In this document: positions 39,044 through 48,069 of the stretch, in pieces
Position numbering within the stretch: the stretch's first letter is position 1
How the letters are laid out: every line of letters begins with the position of its first letter
Source: Chromobacterium paludis
Lineage (GTDB): Bacteria > Pseudomonadota > Gammaproteobacteria > Burkholderiales > Chromobacteriaceae
DNA length: 64,000 bases
Direction of reading: 5' to 3'
Assembly: GCF_008275125.1 (NCBI RefSeq)
Contig: NZ_CP043473.1
Span: forward strand, 992,001-1,056,000
The notes under the pieces: model-generated
What the model was told of the DNA's origin: nothing
Seen by the model: only the letters and a program-made list of their open reading frames with translations
Database searches by the model: none
Position numbers and translations under genes: made by a program

Positions 39044-40489
39044 TCAGCGCGCGGCGCGCGCCAATTGATCGCAAGCCAGCTGTCCCACACGTACCAGCGC
39101 CGCCAGATAACGCTCGTCCAGCGGGTAGCAGCAGGACAGACGCAGGGCGTTGCGGTAACGGCCGCCGGGTGAGCTGAGCGGGCCGGGAATCAGGCTGATC
39201 TTCTCCGCCATGGCGGCGTGGAACAGCGCCACGCTGTCGCAATGCTCCGGCAATTCCAGCCAGATCAAAAAGCCGCCTTGCGGCTGGGTGGCGCGCGTGC
39301 CGGGCGGGAAGTGGCGCGCGATCAGGCCGCGCACTTTTTCCACGTGGGCGGCGTAGCGCCGCTTCAGCGTGCGCAGATGATGGTCGTAGCCGCCGGACTC
39401 CAGGAAGGCGCCCAGGGTTTCAGCCAGCACCGCCGGCTGCGCCACCGAGGAGGCGAACTTCAGCTTGCGCAGCGCCGCGTCGAAGCGGCCGCCCTCCATC
39501 CAGCCGATGCGGAAATCCGGCGCCAGGGTCTTGGTGTAGCTGGCGCAGACGATGATCCAGCCGTCCTCGTCGAAAGCCTTGACCGCCGGCGCCAACGTGT
39601 CGGCGAATTGCAGCTCGGCATACAGCGCGTCTTCTATCAGCGGCACCTGGTGCCGGTTCACCAGCCGGGCCAGGCGCTTCTTGTTCTCCAGCGGCATGCA
39701 GCAGCCCAGCGGATTGTGGACATTGGGCATGGCCACCAGCGCCTGGATGCGCTTTTCCGCCAGCAACACCTCCACCGCGTCTATCGACAGCCCGGTTTGC
39801 GGGTCGGTGGGGATTTCCACCGCCTTGAGTCCCAGGCTGGCCAAGAGCGGCAGCAGGTTGAAGTAGGTGGGCGACTCCAGGCCCACGGCGTCGCCGTGAT
39901 GGGTGACGGCGCGCAGCGCCAGCTGCAGCGCCTCCATGCAGCCGTGAGTGAGGATGATGTTGTCCGGCTGCAGCGTCATGCCCAGGTCCATGCCGCGGCG
40001 CGCGATCTGGGTGCGCAGCCGCTCCGAACCCGGCGGCAGCGCGTAAGTGCTGACCATGCCGGGCTGGCGGCGCAGGATCTGCCCCATCAGCCGCGCCAGC
40101 TTGTTGCCGGGGTAGAAGTCGCCGCCGCGCGGGCAGGCCAGGGCCAGGTCGATGAAGCCCTCGCTTTGCTGCGCTTGCAATACGGTGCCTATCAGGTCCA
40201 GCACCGCGTGTTTGGTGGGCGAGGCCGGGCCGCTCTCGGTGCTGGTCTGGCGCGCCGGGGACGGCAGCCGCGCGCGCACGTAGTACCCGGACTGCGGCCG
40301 CGCCTCTATCAGCCCGCGGTCCTCCAGCACGCGATAGGCGCTGACCACGGTGTTCAGGCTGAGCTGGCGGCTGTGCGCGGCGCGGCGCACCGAGGGCAGC
40401 CGCGAGCCTGGCGGCAAGGTGCCGCGGCTGATGGCCAGCGACAGGTCATCGGCCAATTGCTGGTAGAGGGTGGCGGCGCTGTTCTGCAT
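39044..40489 (-). CDS. MocR-type regulator (GntR DNA-binding plus aminotransferase-like domain)
   Basis: A 481-residue protein. Residues 1-75 hold a GntR winged helix (ATLYQQLADDLSLAISRGTL, GSRLPSVRRAAHSRQLSLNT). The rest is a fold-type I aminotransferase-like domain with the PLP lysine in CASYTKTLAPDFRIGWM and AMPNVHNPLGCCMP at the cofactor site. It is divergent from a LysE-type exporter 180 bases away, so it probably activates or represses that gene in response to an amino acid or PLP-linked ligand. Start MQNSAATLY is chosen by alignment. Confidence 0.92.
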   Translation of the reverse strand: MQNSAATLYQQLADDLSLAISRGTLPPGSRLPSVRRAAHSRQLSLNTVVSAYRVLEDRGLIEARPQSGYYVRARLPSPARQTSTESGPASPTKHAVLDLIGTVLQAQQSEGFIDLALACPRGGDFYPGNKLARLMGQILRRQPGMVSTYALPPGSERLRTQIARRGMDLGMTLQPDNIILTHGCMEALQLALRAVTHHGDAVGLESPTYFNLLPLLASLGLKAVEIPTDPQTGLSIDAVEVLLAEKRIQALVAMPNVHNPLGCCMPLENKKRLARLVNRHQVPLIEDALYAELQFADTLAPAVKAFDEDGWIIVCASYTKTLAPDFRIGWMEGGRFDAALRKLKFASSVAQPAVLAETLGAFLESGGYDHHLRTLKRRYAAHVEKVRGLIARHFPPGTRATQPQGGFLIWLELPEHCDSVALFHAAMAEKISLIPGPLSSPGGRYRNALRLSCCYPLDERYLAALVRVGQLACDQLARAAR

Positions 40490-40672
40490 GGCGGGCTTTC
40501 TGGCGGGAGGGGCACAACGCCTATCATAGAGCAAGGTGACAGTTACTGAAAATACCAATCTGTAACCATATCAATAGCAAATTTCTGAATCTGTATCCTT
40601 CAGCCAGGCCGACCTAGCATGGTGGGACGGGCAAGGGCATGTCGCCGCTTGCCGTTTTGCGGGAGTCTCGCC

Positions 40673-41293
40673 ATGCCGGAATTCGCCTTGTTGTCCTATA
40701 TCGCCCTGATGTCCATCACGCCGGGGCCCAATAATCTGATGCTGGCTTCGTCCGGCGTGAACTTCGGCTTTCGCCGCACCTTGCCGCACCTGTTGGGGAT
40801 CAGCCTGGGCTGCGCGCTGCAGGTGTTCATCGTCGCCGCCTTGTTGGCGCAGGCGCTGAGCTGGGTGGCGTCGTGGCGCTTGCCGCTGGCGGTGGCCGGC
40901 TGCCTGTATTTGTTGTGGCTGTCGTGGAAGATTGCCCGCGCCGCGCAGCCGCGGGTGCGGGAGCAGGCCAGGCCGCTCGGTTTCGTCGGCGCGGCGTTGT
41001 TTCAGTGGCTGAATCCCAAGGCCTGGGTCATGGTGCTGAACGCGTCCATCCTGTTCATGCCGGCCGGGCAGGGCGGACGTTTGGCCGCCGCCTTTTTGTT
41101 GGCGCTGGCCTTCGCGGTGGTCAATCTGCCCTGCATCAGCGTGTGGGCCTGGGGCGGCGAACGCCTGCGCCGTTGGCTGGCCTCGCCGCGCGCGCTGCTG
41201 TGGTACAACCTGGCTATGGGCGGATTGATGGCGGCCACCGCGCTATGGCTGCTGTGCGACGAGCTGAAGCCTGTTCTGACCAAGCTGGCATGA
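40673..41293 (+). CDS. LysE-family amino acid exporter
   Basis: A 206-residue membrane protein with about six helices. The family motif SITPGPNNLMLASSG is near the N-terminus and FQWLNPKAWVM is in the middle. GGGAG at 40661-40665 supports ATG 40673. It exports an amino acid or derivative and is probably controlled by the divergent MocR regulator. Confidence 0.92.
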   Translation: MPEFALLSYIALMSITPGPNNLMLASSGVNFGFRRTLPHLLGISLGCALQVFIVAALLAQALSWVASWRLPLAVAGCLYLLWLSWKIARAAQPRVREQARPLGFVGAALFQWLNPKAWVMVLNASILFMPAGQGGRLAAAFLLALAFAVVNLPCISVWAWGGERLRRWLASPRALLWYNLAMGGLMAATALWLLCDELKPVLTKLA

Positions 41294-41393
41294 TGTCCGT
41301 TTTTGGCAGGCGCTTGTCCGGGAGCAGCCTTCTGCCATGGCTAGGGACGGTCTAGCATGGCGTCCATATTCCCACTCGCCAAGGAGAGGCAAG

Positions 41394-41945
41394 ATGCAAG
41401 ACAGCGCGCTGCTGGTCATTGATGTTCAGGATTCTTTTCTTCACCGGCCCTACTGGGATGAGGCCGAACTACCGGCCTATCGCGAGGCGCAGCTCAGGCT
41501 GATCGCCGGCGCGGAGGCGCGCGGCGCGCCGGTGATCAACATCCTGCATACCGATGGCGACGAGCCTTTCCGCATGGAGTCCGGGCTGGTGAGGCCGCAA
41601 GCCTGGTTGACGCATAGGCCGGCGGCCACCTTCGTCAAGCAAGTGCACAACGCGCTGACCGATTCAGGCCTCAAGCCATGGCTGGAGCGGCGCGGTATTC
41701 GCCGGCTGATCATTTCCGGCATCCGCACCGAGCAATGCTGCGAAACCACGGCGCGCGTGGCGTCGGATTTGGGTTACGAGGTGGACTTCGTCAGCGAGGC
41801 GACGCTGACTTTCGCCATGACGCATCCGGTCAGCGGCCGCCTCTTCCGTCCGGCAGAGATCCGCGAGCGCACGGAGCTGGTGCTGGACGGCCGCTTCGCC
41901 GCCGTGGTCAGCGTGGACGAGGCCTTGCGGCGCTTGGATGCTTGA
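41394..41945 (+). CDS. isochorismatase-family cysteine hydrolase
   Basis: A 183-residue protein. The Asp of LLVIDVQDSF and the Cys in ISGIRTEQCCETTARVAS are the family's catalytic residues; the basic residue is probably Lys in ATFVKQVHNAL. AAGGAG (41381-41386) fixes ATG 41394. Members hydrolyse amides such as nicotinamide or carbamoyl groups. Specificity is not evident. Confidence 0.9.
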   Translation: MQDSALLVIDVQDSFLHRPYWDEAELPAYREAQLRLIAGAEARGAPVINILHTDGDEPFRMESGLVRPQAWLTHRPAATFVKQVHNALTDSGLKPWLERRGIRRLIISGIRTEQCCETTARVASDLGYEVDFVSEATLTFAMTHPVSGRLFRPAEIRERTELVLDGRFAAVVSVDEALRRLDA

Positions 41946-42048
41946 GCGTCAGTTGGGATGGGAGCGGTGAGCGCCGCCGGCCCCTTGCGGCTTGCCATTC
42001 GCATGCCATAAGGTGTGGTCATTCAGCTTGTCGGAATCAGGAGAAAAC

Positions 42049-42261
42049 ATGCCATATGCTGCATCGAACCCCCCGCCGGACGGCCTGCCGGCCTACCGGT
42101 TGCTGACCGGGCCTGACGATTCGGCCTTCTGCAAACGCGTCAGCGAGGCGCTGGCCCTGGGCTACCGGCTCTATGGCTCGCCGGCCGCCACCTTCAACGG
42201 CGAGCGAGTCATCGTGGCGCAGGCCGTGCTTTGGCCGGGGGCCGATCATGCCGCCGATTGA
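42049..42261 (+). CDS. DUF1737 small protein
   Basis: A 70-residue protein matching the DUF1737 pattern: YRLLTGPDDSAFCKRVSEAL, ALGYRLYGSPAATFNGERVI, AQAVLW. The function of this family is unknown. GGAGAA precedes the start. The 3' end overlaps the EamA transporter gene by 14 bases, so they share a transcript. Confidence 0.85.
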   Translation: MPYAASNPPPDGLPAYRLLTGPDDSAFCKRVSEALALGYRLYGSPAATFNGERVIVAQAVLWPGADHAAD

Positions 42262-43153
42262 CGTGGCCCAGGCGCTGGCCATCGTTTTGGCCTGGGGCGT
42301 CAACTTCGTGGTGATCAAGTGGGGCGTGGCCGGCGTGCCGCCGTTGTTGCTGGGCGCGCTGCGCTTCACGCTGGTGGCCTTGCCGGCGGTGTTCATCGTC
42401 AAGCGTCCGGCCGTGCCTTGGCGCTGGCTGGCGCTGTACGGATTGACCATGGGCGTGGGGCAGTTTGGCTGCCTGTTCAGCGCGATCAAGCTGGGCATGC
42501 CGGCCGGCCTCGCCTCGGTGGTGCTGCAGTCGCAAGCCTTCTTCACCTTGCTGCTGGCGCGGCTGTTCCTGGGCGAGCGTTGGCAGGCCAGCCAGCTGGC
42601 AGGTTTGGCGCTGGCCCTGGGCGGCCTGGCGCTGATCGGCATGGGCAAGGGCGGCGACATGACGGTCCTGGGCTTTTGCCTGACCATCGTCGCGGCCAGC
42701 AGCTGGGCGGCGTCCAATATCGTGGTGCGCGCCATCGGCCGCGCCGGCCATCAAGTGGCGCCGCTGGGCCTGGTGATCTGGTCCAGCCTGGTGCCGCCGC
42801 TGCCATTTCTGCTGCTGTCCTGGCTGTTGGAGGGCGGCGGCAGCGTGCTGGCGGCGCTGCGCGGTTTCGATTTGCAATCGCTGTTCGCCGTGGTCTACCT
42901 GGCCGTGGTGGCCACCATGTTCGGCTATGGCTTGTGGAGCCGGCTGTTGACGCGCCACGCGGCGGCCAAAGTGGCGCCGTTTTCCTTGCTGGTGCCGGTG
43001 GTGGGGCTGGCGGCCTCGCATCTCTTGCTGGGCGAGAGCCTGACCCCGGCGCAATTGGCCGGCAGCGGCCTCTTGTTGGCGGGCCTGGTGGTGTCGGTAT
43101 TCGGCGGGCGGGCGCTGTCGGTCGCGCTGGCGGGGAGGGCGGGGCGTGCTTGA
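42248..43153 (+). CDS. EamA/DMT-family transporter
   Basis: A 301-residue membrane protein with ten hydrophobic segments arranged as two EamA repeats (LAIVLAWGVNFVVIKWGVAG and LTIVAASSWAASNIVVRAIG). These usually export amino acids, purines or other metabolites. It starts inside the DUF1737 gene and ends inside the following GlxA-type regulator gene, so the three are translationally linked. Confidence 0.9.
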   Translation: MPPIDVAQALAIVLAWGVNFVVIKWGVAGVPPLLLGALRFTLVALPAVFIVKRPAVPWRWLALYGLTMGVGQFGCLFSAIKLGMPAGLASVVLQSQAFFTLLLARLFLGERWQASQLAGLALALGGLALIGMGKGGDMTVLGFCLTIVAASSWAASNIVVRAIGRAGHQVAPLGLVIWSSLVPPLPFLLLSWLLEGGGSVLAALRGFDLQSLFAVVYLAVVATMFGYGLWSRLLTRHAAAKVAPFSLLVPVVGLAASHLLLGESLTPAQLAGSGLLLAGLVVSVFGGRALSVALAGRAGRA

Positions 43154-44060
43154 GGTGGTTTTTGTGTTGCCGCCCGATGCCTTGCTGCTGGACCTGGCTG
43201 GTCCGGCCGAGGCTTTCCGGCTGGCGGGGGCGTTCGGCGGCGAGGTCCGGCTGCGCTTCGTCAGCCCGACGGGCAGGGCGGATACGTCCTTGGGCTTGAG
43301 TTTCGATGGCTTGCCGCCCCTGCCGGACGCCTTGCCGCCTGGCGCCATGGTGTTGCTGCCAGGCGCGGAGCCATCTTTGACGGCGTTCGCCAAGCCGGAG
43401 GCCCGCCGCATCGTGGCCTGGATGGCCGCGCATCGGGATCGGGCGGACTTGCGCTGGGTGGGCGTGTGTTCCGGCAGCTTGTTGATGGCCGAGGCGGGCT
43501 TGCTGGACGGGCGGGCCTGCACCAGCCATCACACCCTGCTGGATCGCATGCGCGCCTTGGCGCCGAAAGCGCGGGTGCAGGAAAACCGCGTGTTCGTGCA
43601 GGACGGCTCCTGCTATAGCAGCGCGGGCATCACCGCCGGCATAGACCTGGCGCTGCACCTGATAGGAGAGCTGCTGGATCCGGCCGTGGCGAGGGCGGTG
43701 GCGCGGGAGATGGTGGTGTATTTCCGCCGCTCGCCGCAGGATCCGGAATTGTCGCCATGGCTGGCGTGCCGCAACCATCTGCATCCGGCGCTGCATCGCG
43801 CGCAGGATTTGATCTGCGCGGACCCGGTGCGCGACTGGCCCTTGCAAGAGCTGGCCGACCGCGCCCACGTCAGCGCGCGCCACCTGTCGCGGCTGTTCCG
43901 CGAACATGCCGGCATCAGCGCGCACGATTATCACCAGTCGCTGCGGCTAGCCTTGGCCGGTCAATGGCGAGCCGCCGGATTGGGCAAGGAAAAAGCCGCG
44001 CTGGCGGCGGGCTTCTCGTCCGCGCGGCAGATGAGCCGGGCCCAGTCCGGCCGCGATTGA
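43146..44060 (+). CDS. GlxA-family transcriptional regulator
   Basis: A 304-residue protein starting with GTG 43146 inside the EamA gene. The DJ-1/PfpI half has VFVLPPDALLLDLAGPAEAF and VGVCSGSLLMAEAGLL (Cys at the nucleophile position). The AraC half has LQELADRAHVSARHLSRLFR, but the second helix-turn-helix (KAALAAGFSSARQMSRAQSG) is short and the protein ends soon after it. It probably controls the transporter it overlaps. Confidence 0.88.
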   Translation: MLEVVFVLPPDALLLDLAGPAEAFRLAGAFGGEVRLRFVSPTGRADTSLGLSFDGLPPLPDALPPGAMVLLPGAEPSLTAFAKPEARRIVAWMAAHRDRADLRWVGVCSGSLLMAEAGLLDGRACTSHHTLLDRMRALAPKARVQENRVFVQDGSCYSSAGITAGIDLALHLIGELLDPAVARAVAREMVVYFRRSPQDPELSPWLACRNHLHPALHRAQDLICADPVRDWPLQELADRAHVSARHLSRLFREHAGISAHDYHQSLRLALAGQWRAAGLGKEKAALAAGFSSARQMSRAQSGRD

Positions 44061-44074
44061 TTGCTTGCCGGCGC

Positions 44075-44101
44075 TCAAGTTTCATCGGCAACGGCCGATA
44101 T
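44075..44101 (+). promoter_or_regulatory. sigma-28 (FliA)-like flagellar promoter
   Basis: TCAAGTTT, an 11-base spacer, then GCCGATAT. This differs by one base in each half from the sigma-28 consensus TAAAGTTT-N11-GCCGATAA. It lies 63 bases before the FlgP-like gene and is in the right orientation. Confidence 0.75.
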
Positions 44102-44163
44102 TCCGGGTTGACGAGTTCCGAGAATGGTTCATACCATTCCATCACTATCTACCGGTAATTGCC

Positions 44164-44868
44164 ATGAAAACTGTCCGCAGCCTGACCTGTCTCCTGCCCC
44201 TGGCACTGTTGACATCGCTGACCGCCTGCTCGGTGATGTCGGCGCCGCAGAAAATGGCGGCGCCCATGGCGGCCAAGCCCAGCGGCATGGTGCCGTCCGG
44301 CGTCGGCTATGTCGGCCCTGGCGACGAGGGCAATAGCGGCGAGGAAGTGAAAGTGGTGGTCAAGGAGATCAATCCCTTCCAGCCCATCGTGATCCGCGTC
44401 ACCGGCAGCGGCGCCGCGCCTTACACCAACAGCCTGACGCCGTCGCAACGCAAGCTGCTGGCGATGCGAGCGGCGCGGCTGGATGCCTTCCGCTCCATCG
44501 CCGAGCAAGTGCAGGGCATGAAGCTGGTGGGCAATAGCACGGTGTCCAATATGATCGCCAATAGCGATAGCTTCCGCACCTATGTGGACGCGTACCTGCG
44601 CGGCGTCAGCATTGTTTCCACCACGATGAAGCCGGACGGCACCAGCGAGGCGGTGGCGGAGATCACGCTGGATCAGGACTTCTATAAGCAATTCAAGAAC
44701 TCGTTGGACAAGACCGGCAGCGTGATGCGCTCGGCCCAGGAAACCAATGTGGTGGGCGCGCAATGTCCGGAGGGCAACTGCGGCGCCACCCGCGTGGTGC
44801 CGGCGGCCATGCCGGCCATGAGCGTGGCGCCGGCGCGTTACAGCAGCAACTTCTACGTGAACCAATGA
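44164..44868 (+). CDS. flgP: LPP20-family lipoprotein, FlgP-like
   Basis: A 234-residue lipoprotein with a lipobox LTSLTAC. The central domain (SQRKLLAMRAARLDAFRSIA, EQVQGMKLVGNSTV, YVDAYLRGVSIVSTTMKPDG) is the LPP20 fold found in FlgP. FlgP is an outer-membrane flagellar protein needed for motility in Vibrio and Campylobacter. It overlaps the FlgT-like gene that follows and has a sigma-28-like promoter, which together support a flagellar role. A long frame upstream of ATG 44164 is rejected because the signal peptide starts here. Confidence 0.78.
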   Translation: MKTVRSLTCLLPLALLTSLTACSVMSAPQKMAAPMAAKPSGMVPSGVGYVGPGDEGNSGEEVKVVVKEINPFQPIVIRVTGSGAAPYTNSLTPSQRKLLAMRAARLDAFRSIAEQVQGMKLVGNSTVSNMIANSDSFRTYVDAYLRGVSIVSTTMKPDGTSEAVAEITLDQDFYKQFKNSLDKTGSVMRSAQETNVVGAQCPEGNCGATRVVPAAMPAMSVAPARYSSNFYVNQ

Positions 44869-46145
44869 CGATGCGTCTGCGCTTGACTGCTGCCGCCCTT
44901 GTGGCGGCATTTGTTTTGACCGCGCCAGCCAGCGCGGCGGTATTGAGCGCGGAAGGCGTGGCGCCGCTGGACAATGGCGCGCTGGCCGCGCGCGACATGG
45001 CCATCCGCGACGCGATGCGGCTGATCTCCATCGGCCAGGGCGCGCGGGTGGAGTCGGTGCAGGTGCTGGAAAACGGCAGGCCGGCCGAGTCCGCCACCCT
45101 GACGGCCAGCGGCGCGGTGCAGGGCAAGGTGCGGGTGGTCAACGAATATCAGCAGGGCAAGCTCTACCACGTCAAGATCGAGGTGGACACGGATGGCATT
45201 GAGGCGGGCGCGCCGGCGCGCAGCCGCGACCCCTCCTGCGCCATGCCGCCGGGGCGCTCATTGCGGCGCAAGCTGGTGACCACGTATTTCAATGTGGACC
45301 GCCCGGCCGAGGCGTCTGACCTGGCGGACCTGGCGACGGCGTTGCCGACCGAGCTGGCGCGCCGGCTGGCGCGCAACCCGCTATTGAAGGTGCGCGACGC
45401 CAATACCGTGTCGGTATTGGCCGACAGCCGCATCGCCGAGCCGGCGGCGGGCCGCGATATCGCCAGTCAGCTGGGCCTGCGCCAAAACGTGCAATTTGTC
45501 GTGGCGGGGAGGGTGCTGTCGACCTCGGTCACGGAAAACAGCCTGCGACCGTCCTTTTTCGAATCGAACAATACCAGCGATCAGAGCGCCATTTATAACG
45601 GGCCGTTTTCCGGCCTGTTTGGCGGCGGCGCCAAATACCGGCCCATTCAGCGCCAGTTTGATATGGAAATATGGGTCTACGACGGCCTGACCGGCTCCCT
45701 GCTGGCCGACGAGCGCGTGGGCGGTCTGGCCAAGGGCGAGGTGGTGCCCAAGCTGCCCAAGCCCTTCGCCTCCGCCGGATTCTGGAGTACAGATTATGGC
45801 CGGCTGGTGGACAAGCTGATGGACAAGGCGGCGCAGCGCGTGGACGACATCGTGTCCTGCATCCCGTTCTCCGCGCGCGTGGTGCGCAAGGAGGGCAACC
45901 GCGTGTACATCAACGCGGGCTTGCTGGACGGCATGGCGGTGGGCGACAAGCTGCTGCTGTACAAGCGCTCATCCGGGCAGCCGGTGCGCGACCTGATCTC
46001 CGGCGCGGATCTGGGCATGCCGGAAAGCCTGAACGGCGATGTCTCGCTGATCCAGGTGCAGCCCAATTTCTCCATCGGCGTGATGCAGAGCAATAGCCAG
46101 CCGGTGGCGGAAGGCGATTACGTCCGCTTCGTGCCCTCGCGCTGA
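44865..46145 (+). CDS. flgT: flagellar H-ring protein FlgT-like
   Basis: A 426-residue exported protein (signal peptide ends APASA). Three FlgT-like parts are visible: an N-terminal domain (GALAARDMAIRDAMRLISIG), a middle domain beginning RRKLVTTYFNVDRPAEASDL with VQFVVAGRVLSTSV, and a C-terminal SH3-like part (SARVVRKEGNRVYINAGLLD, GDKLLLYKR). FlgT builds the outer H ring around the flagellar base in Vibrio and helps assemble the T ring. It is coupled to the FlgP-like gene by an ATGA overlap. Family recognition is from domain pattern; Vibrio-type rings in this organism are an inference. Confidence 0.82.
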   Translation: MTMRLRLTAAALVAAFVLTAPASAAVLSAEGVAPLDNGALAARDMAIRDAMRLISIGQGARVESVQVLENGRPAESATLTASGAVQGKVRVVNEYQQGKLYHVKIEVDTDGIEAGAPARSRDPSCAMPPGRSLRRKLVTTYFNVDRPAEASDLADLATALPTELARRLARNPLLKVRDANTVSVLADSRIAEPAAGRDIASQLGLRQNVQFVVAGRVLSTSVTENSLRPSFFESNNTSDQSAIYNGPFSGLFGGGAKYRPIQRQFDMEIWVYDGLTGSLLADERVGGLAKGEVVPKLPKPFASAGFWSTDYGRLVDKLMDKAAQRVDDIVSCIPFSARVVRKEGNRVYINAGLLDGMAVGDKLLLYKRSSGQPVRDLISGADLGMPESLNGDVSLIQVQPNFSIGVMQSNSQPVAEGDYVRFVPSR

Positions 46146-46354
46146 GCGCCAAGCATGCGAGCTCGCCTTCGCCCGCCATGTTGCGGGTTGGCGATAAGAC
46201 GCGGCCTGCATGCGCCTTTCCTATGCGGGATGAAAGAAGGCTGACTGAGAGAGGGAAGACGGCCGTTTGCTGGCGCCGCCGCGCGGCGCTGAAGTTGACA
46301 CTTCCCAGTCAAACTGCGACCCTTCCGGCTTTCATTTATTCGCCAGTTCCCGCC

Positions 46355-46831
46355 ATGAAAATCACCGCCAACACAGCTGTCACGCTGAGAATGAAAGTCA
46401 CCGACAGCCAAGGCCAGGTCTACGACGACGGCAAGCATCCGGTCTCCTATCTGCATGGCGATTACGACAATATCTTCGCCAAGCTGGAAGCCGCGCTGGA
46501 AGGCCAGGAAGCGGGCTTCCAAACCACGGTGGCGCTGTCGGCCGAGGACGCCTTCGGCGAGCGCGACGAAGCGCTGGTCACCACCATGCCCAAGGCCGAC
46601 TTCCCGCCCGGCGTGAAGGTGGGCGGGCAGCTCCAGCGCATGGGTCCGGACGGCCAGCCGCGCTACTACTTCGTCACCAAGATCAAGGGCCCGACCGTTT
46701 TGCTGGACGGCAATCACCCGCTGTGCGGCAAGGCCTTGCGCTTCGCCATCAAGGTGTTGGACGTGCGCGCGGCTACCGCCGAGGAAATCGCCCACCAGCA
46801 TGTGCATGGCGAGCACGGGCATCAGCACTGA
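46355..46831 (+). CDS. FKBP-type peptidyl-prolyl isomerase, SlyD-like
   Basis: A 158-residue protein. AVTLRMKVTDSQGQVYDD starts the FKBP core; the insert-in-flap region is LVTTMPKADFPPGVKVGGQL, and DGNHPLCGKALRFAIKVLDV is the second strand of the core. The C-terminus is His-rich (HQHVHGEHGHQH), as in metal-binding SlyD proteins. It catalyses cis/trans proline isomerisation and acts as a chaperone in the cytoplasm. ATG 46355 is selected by alignment; the upstream open frame is not conserved-looking. Confidence 0.93.
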   Translation: MKITANTAVTLRMKVTDSQGQVYDDGKHPVSYLHGDYDNIFAKLEAALEGQEAGFQTTVALSAEDAFGERDEALVTTMPKADFPPGVKVGGQLQRMGPDGQPRYYFVTKIKGPTVLLDGNHPLCGKALRFAIKVLDVRAATAEEIAHQHVHGEHGHQH

Positions 46832-46852
46832 TCGCATCCCGGCTGCGCAGGC

Positions 46853-46882
46853 AAAGCCCTCCCCATTCGGGAGGGCTTTTTG
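46853..46882 (+). terminator. rho-independent terminator after the FKBP gene
   Basis: AAAGCCCTCCC and GGGAGGGCTTTTT form a perfect stem around ATTC, followed by a T tract. Confidence 0.92.
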
Positions 46883-46943
46883 CATCATGGACCTCGCGGC
46901 AGGACCCGGTAGTTGAGTAAGGCCGCGTTTACAAAATGGCATT

Positions 46944-46962
46944 GATACTTATTATCATTTAA
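46944..46962 (+). promoter_or_regulatory. Fur box upstream of fbpA
   Basis: GATACTTATTATCATTTAA; its reverse complement matches the 19-base Fur consensus (GATAATGATAATCATTATC) at 14 positions. It lies 50 bases before the fbpA start, where iron-bound Fur would block transcription. Confidence 0.75.
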
Positions 46963-47012
46963 TGCTACGGTGCTCCCCGCACTTCGCTCCATACCAAAAC
47001 AGGGGATACACC

Positions 47013-48005
47013 TTGAAGCAGCAAATGATGATGGCCGCCGTTCTGGCGGCGCTGGCCGGCCAGGCGCTGGCCGAGGACGTGGTGGTTTACAGCGCGCGCG
47101 CCGAGCAGTTGCTGAAGCCGCTGGCCGACGCCTATCAGAAGGAAACCGGCGTCACGGTGAAGCTGGTGTCGGACAAGGAAGGCCCGCTGATGGAGCGCAT
47201 GCGCGCCGAGGGGCGCAATAGCCCGGCCGACCTGCTGCTGACGGTGGACGCCGGCAATCTGTGGCAGGCCGAGCAAATGGGCCTGCTGCGCGCCGTCAAG
47301 TCGCCGACGCTGGACGCCAATATCCCGGCGCATCTGCGCGATCCGGGCGGCCAATGGTACGGACTGTCCATCCGCGCCCGCACCATTTTCTACAACACCC
47401 AAAAAGTGAAGCCGGCCCAGCTGTCCAGTTACGCCGACCTGGCCGATCCCAAGTGGAAGGGCAAGCTGTGCCTGCGCACGTCTAAAAAGGTTTATAACCA
47501 GTCCCTGGTCGGCATGATGCTGAGCGAGCTGGGGCCGGCCAAGACCGAACAGACGGTCAAGGGCTGGGTGGCCAATCTGGCGACGGCGCCTTTCCCGGAC
47601 GACACCAAGCTGCTGGAGGCCATCGCCGCCGGCCAATGCGAGGTGGGCATCGCCAATACCTATTATTACGGCCGCCTGATGGAGAAATCGCCCAAGCTGC
47701 CGCTGGGCATCTTCTGGGCCGACCAGGCCGGCAAGGGCGCGCACGTCAATATTTCCGGCGCCGGCGTCGCCCGCCATGCCAAGAACGAGAAGGGCGCGGT
47801 GAAGTTCCTGGAATGGCTGAGCTCGGCCAAGGCGCAAAACCTATTCGCCGACGTCAATCTGGAATACCCGGTCAATCCCAAGGTGAAGCCGGACGCGCGC
47901 GTCGCCGCCTGGGGCGATTTCAAGCACAACTACATCAATGTCTCCCATGCCGGCGCGCGGCAGGCCGAGGCGGTCAAGCTGATGGACCGGGCCGGCTACA
48001 AGTAA
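47013..48005 (+). CDS. fbpA: ferric iron ABC transporter, periplasmic binding protein
   Basis: A 330-residue binding protein starting with TTG 47013, which has AGGGG seven to twelve bases upstream; ATG 47025 is too far from it. Signal peptide ends [18 protein letters not shown]. The iron-coordinating tyrosines are in [10 protein letters not shown], and [20 protein letters not shown] is characteristic of FbpA/AfuA/SfuA proteins. It binds Fe(III) in the periplasm and delivers it to FbpB. A Fur box lies upstream. Confidence 0.94.
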   Translation: MKQQMMMAAVLAALAGQALAEDVVVYSARAEQLLKPLADAYQKETGVTVKLVSDKEGPLMERMRAEGRNSPADLLLTVDAGNLWQAEQMGLLRAVKSPTLDANIPAHLRDPGGQWYGLSIRARTIFYNTQKVKPAQLSSYADLADPKWKGKLCLRTSKKVYNQSLVGMMLSELGPAKTEQTVKGWVANLATAPFPDDTKLLEAIAAGQCEVGIANTYYYGRLMEKSPKLPLGIFWADQAGKGAHVNISGAGVARHAKNEKGAVKFLEWLSSAKAQNLFADVNLEYPVNPKVKPDARVAAWGDFKHNYINVSHAGARQAEAVKLMDRAGYK

Positions 48006-48030
48006 GCCTATCAATCTTCTGTATCGTCAT

Positions 48031-48052
48031 GCGTCCCGCCGCGGCGGGACGC
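48031..48052 (+). promoter_or_regulatory. intergenic palindrome between fbpA and fbpB
   Basis: GCGTCCCGCCG-CGGCGGGACGC is a perfect 22-base palindrome. As a hairpin it could stabilise the fbpA message or attenuate read-through, giving more binding protein than permease. Confidence 0.6.
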
Positions 48053-48069
48053 GCCGCTGGATAGTCCCC

